This document shows, piece by piece, positions 6,483 through 8,538 of a stretch of 8,538 bases of DNA. Both the position numbers and the translations under genes were made by a program. Source of the stretch: Candidatus Nanopelagicaceae bacterium (GTDB lineage Bacteria > Actinomycetota > Actinomycetes > Nanopelagicales > Nanopelagicaceae); assembly GCA_023262125.1 (NCBI GenBank), contig JALRDT010000038.1:1-8538 (forward strand), written 5' to 3'. How positions within the stretch are numbered: the stretch's first letter is position 1; every line of letters begins with the position of its first letter. The notes beneath the pieces were generated by a model that made no database searches, was not told the DNA's origin, and saw only the letters and a program-made list of their open reading frames with translations.

Positions 6483-7391
6483 ATGGAACTTCAGAAGGTC
6501 ATTCTCTATTACGGCTTTGCGCCGATTGCTGATCCCGATGCAGTTCGTTTATGGCAGCGCCATTTATGCGAAACACTCGGAATCAAGGGAAGAATATTGA
6601 TTTCAAAACATGGCATTAATGGCACGCTCGGTGGCGATATGTCCGCACTAAAGAAATATGTGCGCCAAACCAAGGAATATCCAGGCTTTAAGAAAATTGA
6701 TTTTAAATGGTCTGATGGCACCGGCAATGACTTCCCTAGGCTTCGAGTGCGCGTTAGAGATGAATTAGTGGCTTTCGGTGCTCCAGATGAAATAGAAGTA
6801 GATATCAATGGCGTTATAAATGGTGGCAAACATCTAAAACCATACGAAGTCGACAAATTAGTTGCTGAACGCGGTAGCGATGTGGTCTTTTTTGATGGCC
6901 GTAATGCATTTGAGGCAAAAATTGGAAAGTTTAAAGATGCCGTAGTGCCAGATGTTGTAACTTCGCGCGATTTCATCAAAGAGATCGAAAGTGGAAAGTA
7001 CGACGACTTAAAAGATAAGCCCGTAGTCACATATTGCACCGGCGGAATTAGATGTGAAATTCTCTCAGCAGTGATGGTTAATCGCGGCTTTAAAGAGGTT
7101 TATCAGATTGATGGTGGAATCGTTCGTTATGGCAATAAATTCGCGGATTCATCGCATTGGGAAGGCTCGCTATACACCTTTGATGATCGCATGACTATCG
7201 ACTTTAGTGATGAGACCAAAGTAATTGGAAAATGTGATTCTTGCCAAGCGCCCACAAAAAACTTTTATAACTGTTCTAATCCGCAATGTCATGAGCTGTT
7301 CTTGCTTTGTGATAGCTGCAAGAATGATGATAAAAATCTTGCGTGCGTACATGATGTTTCGCGTAGTCATAAAGAAGAGCTAATCGGTTAA
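6483..7391 (+). CDS. trhO: tRNA uridine(34) hydroxylase (TrhO, rhodanese-domain protein, YceA/UPF0176 family)
   Basis: Known members use O2 to hydroxylate wobble uridine 34 of certain tRNAs to 5-hydroxyuridine, the precursor of cmo5U/mo5U. The 302-residue protein has the N-terminal family domain ([10 protein letters not shown], then [16 protein letters not shown]), a central rhodanese domain with the loop CTGGIRCE holding Cys185 and Cys191, and a C-terminal Cys-rich region ([21 protein letters not shown]) that looks like a metal site. The start is ATG at 6483; an in-frame TTG at 6426 would add 19 residues not expected in the family and would cover the divergent promoters. Its stop shares one base with the start of the next gene (TAATG), suggesting translational coupling. 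Confidence 0.93.
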   Translation: MELQKVILYYGFAPIADPDAVRLWQRHLCETLGIKGRILISKHGINGTLGGDMSALKKYVRQTKEYPGFKKIDFKWSDGTGNDFPRLRVRVRDELVAFGAPDEIEVDINGVINGGKHLKPYEVDKLVAERGSDVVFFDGRNAFEAKIGKFKDAVVPDVVTSRDFIKEIESGKYDDLKDKPVVTYCTGGIRCEILSAVMVNRGFKEVYQIDGGIVRYGNKFADSSHWEGSLYTFDDRMTIDFSDETKVIGKCDSCQAPTKNFYNCSNPQCHELFLLCDSCKNDDKNLACVHDVSRSHKEELIG

Positions 7392-8050
7392 TGACAACTC
7401 CGTGGGTTGTAGGTCCGCTCCCCGACCAAACAATTTCCTATGGTGATGCAATTGATCAAGTAATTGAGTTTTATAACGGAACCGGCCCTCTAGTCACGTT
7501 GATTCATGGGGGTTATTGGCGTCCTACTCATAACCGAGAACATATGCGTGCGCTTGCTGCAAAATTAGCCGAAAACGGTTTTCGGGTAGCAAATATCGAA
7601 TATCGCCGAGATCCCGGAAGTCCAGAGATACTCTTTCAAGATGTTGATGCTGCCCTTTCCAGTTTAAATGGCTCGATAGCGCTAATCGGCTTTTCAGTTG
7701 GTGGTCAATTGGCGTTAATAGGTAAAAGTGACGCTCATAAATTAATTTTGCTTGCCCCAATCACTGACTTGCAACGAACTAAGGGCGAAAATCTAGGCGA
7801 AGGTGCGGTCGAAATATTTTTTGGAGACTGCGAACTTAAGCAATTTGACCCAATGCAGAAAAATTACGACCAACATCTTTACATTATTCATGGTGATGCT
7901 GACGATCGAGTGCCTTTAGAACACTCAAGAGATTTTGCCCGTGCAAAAGGCGCATCTTTAATGGAGGTAACAGGCGCGGACCATTTTGCAATGGTGGACC
8001 CAGATGGCCTTGCATTTTCATTGATTTTGCAGACCCTGTTATCAAAGTGA
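7391..8050 (+). CDS. Alpha/beta hydrolase (kynurenine-formamidase-like fold)
   Basis: A 219-residue cytoplasmic serine hydrolase with no signal peptide. Visible motifs are HGGYWR at 39-44 (oxyanion loop, typical of the formamidase/esterase branch), the nucleophile elbow GFSVGG with Ser102, HGDADDRVP with probable acid Asp171, and GADHF with His198. The HGGYW motif resembles kynurenine formamidase and related small esterases, but substrate cannot be told from this; no tryptophan-degradation gene is near. It begins in the TAATG overlap with trhO and has no Shine-Dalgarno site of its own worth noting, so it is probably translated by coupling. Whether the pairing with trhO has a functional meaning is unknown. 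Confidence 0.85.
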   Translation: MTTPWVVGPLPDQTISYGDAIDQVIEFYNGTGPLVTLIHGGYWRPTHNREHMRALAAKLAENGFRVANIEYRRDPGSPEILFQDVDAALSSLNGSIALIGFSVGGQLALIGKSDAHKLILLAPITDLQRTKGENLGEGAVEIFFGDCELKQFDPMQKNYDQHLYIIHGDADDRVPLEHSRDFARAKGASLMEVTGADHFAMVDPDGLAFSLILQTLLSK

Positions 8051-8085
8051 TACCGAGTTTCGTTTTATTTGCAAAAGGACTTGCC

Positions 8086-8091
8086 TAAACT
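8086..8091 (+). promoter_or_regulatory. Candidate -10 element of the amylosucrase-like gene
   Basis: TAAACT ends 7 bases before the GTG at 8099. A Shine-Dalgarno-like AAAAGGA at 8073-8079 is too far from the GTG and too close to an in-frame TTG at 8081, so a leaderless GTG start is favoured. Confidence 0.42.
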
Positions 8092-8098
8092 CGCCGAC

Positions 8099-8538
8099 GT
8101 GAGTTCGCAAGCCTTAGCAGCAGGGCGTAAGAGATTGGCCGATGCGCTAGCTAGCGACCCAGATTTAGATTCCTTGCTAGACCGTTTTGATAATTGGTCG
8201 AAGGATCTTTGGGATGGCTTAGACGCCGTATATGACGGACACAGAACTTTGCCGCAAGTAATCGATGTGATTGCGCGAATACATAAGGGGCGATCAGCAC
8301 CGCTTCGACAGCGTGATCATCAAAGAATTTTGCAATCAGATTGGTTTCAAGATCCTAAATCGATTGGGTACGTTTGCTATACCGATTTGTTTGCGGGTGA
8401 TTTGCAAGGAATTAGATCAAAGATTTCTTATCTAAAAGAGTTGGGCATTACTTATCTTCACTTGATGCCGCTTCTAAATCCACGTCCAGGTAATAGTGAT
8501 GGTGGCTACGCGGTGATGGATTACAAATCCGTTCGCCC
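8099..8538 (+). CDS. Amylosucrase-type GH13 glycosidase, N-terminal part (cut by window edge)
   Basis: Amylosucrase makes alpha-glucan from sucrose and releases fructose; close relatives hydrolyse sucrose. The frame runs from GTG at 8099 through the right edge, 146 residues, and was not in the supplied ORF list because no stop is reached. Residues 1-80 form the helical N-terminal domain of this subfamily. From 81 the (beta/alpha)8 domain begins: DWFQDPKSIG, YVCYTDLFAGDLQGI (91-105), YLKELGITYLHLMPLLNPRPG (111-131) and SDGGYAVMDY (133-142). These segments closely resemble the Neisseria amylosucrase sequence as I remember it. The catalytic Asp and Glu lie outside the window, so transglucosidase and hydrolase cannot be separated. 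It starts 48 bases after the hydrolase gene. Confidence 0.85.
   Translation, partial: MSSQALAAGRKRLADALASDPDLDSLLDRFDNWSKDLWDGLDAVYDGHRTLPQVIDVIARIHKGRSAPLRQRDHQRILQSDWFQDPKSIGYVCYTDLFAGDLQGIRSKISYLKELGITYLHLMPLLNPRPGNSDGGYAVMDYKSVR

Noticed and set aside
6509..7039. Minus-strand open frame of 176 codons
   Set aside because: Antisense to trhO over its family-specific segments; low-complexity serine-rich shadow translation.
8073..8083. AAAAGGA plus TTG at 8081 as the amylosucrase start
   Set aside because: The spacing between them is only one base, far too short; the in-frame GTG at 8099 with TAAACT 7 bases upstream is better placed.

Overview
The window looks like core chromosome of a small, AT-rich, free-living actinobacterium. 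My best guess is the freshwater acI / Nanopelagicales group. This rests on short intergenic gaps, AT-rich codon use, actinobacterial protein types (the DUF1524-type secreted HNH protein, the Amt-GlnK pair, Orn near tRNA-His) and apparent leaderless promoters. The assignment is inferred from sequence character, not from a search. No mobile element, CRISPR array, phage gene or obvious foreign island is visible.

Layout. On the minus strand at the left edge is the start of pstC (phosphate ABC transporter permease), with a three-unit PHO-box-like repeat upstream. Divergent from it is orn (oligoribonuclease), then tRNA-His(GTG), ppa (inorganic pyrophosphatase) and an ammonium pair, amt and glnK, with a GlnR-box-like array overlapping the end of ppa. 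A convergent gene for a secreted HNH-nuclease-like protein shares its stop codon region with glnK. Next come tRNA-Lys(CTT), a convergent 57-residue membrane protein gene, lnt (apolipoprotein N-acyltransferase), a convergent gene for a secreted 152-residue protein of unknown role whose end overlaps lnt, and trhO (tRNA U34 hydroxylase) coupled to an alpha/beta hydrolase. The right edge cuts through a gene that looks like an amylosucrase (GH13).

How the parts fit. The left half is nutrient acquisition and recycling: phosphate uptake, ammonium uptake with its PII sensor, pyrophosphate hydrolysis, and turnover of RNA dinucleotides. Each nutrient operon carries a recognisable candidate regulator site, PhoP-like for pst and GlnR-like for amt-glnK. 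The right half is envelope lipoprotein maturation, tRNA wobble modification and sugar metabolism.

The observations most worth following are these. (1) The Amt protein has Glu in place of the first histidine of the pore twin-His pair. (2) Several genes that begin a transcription unit have a TANNNT hexamer 6 or 7 bases before the start codon and no Shine-Dalgarno sequence, which suggests leaderless mRNAs; genes inside units have good Shine-Dalgarno sites. (3) The PHO-box and GlnR-box arrays keep an 11-base period. I did not find a clearly new multi-gene system here.
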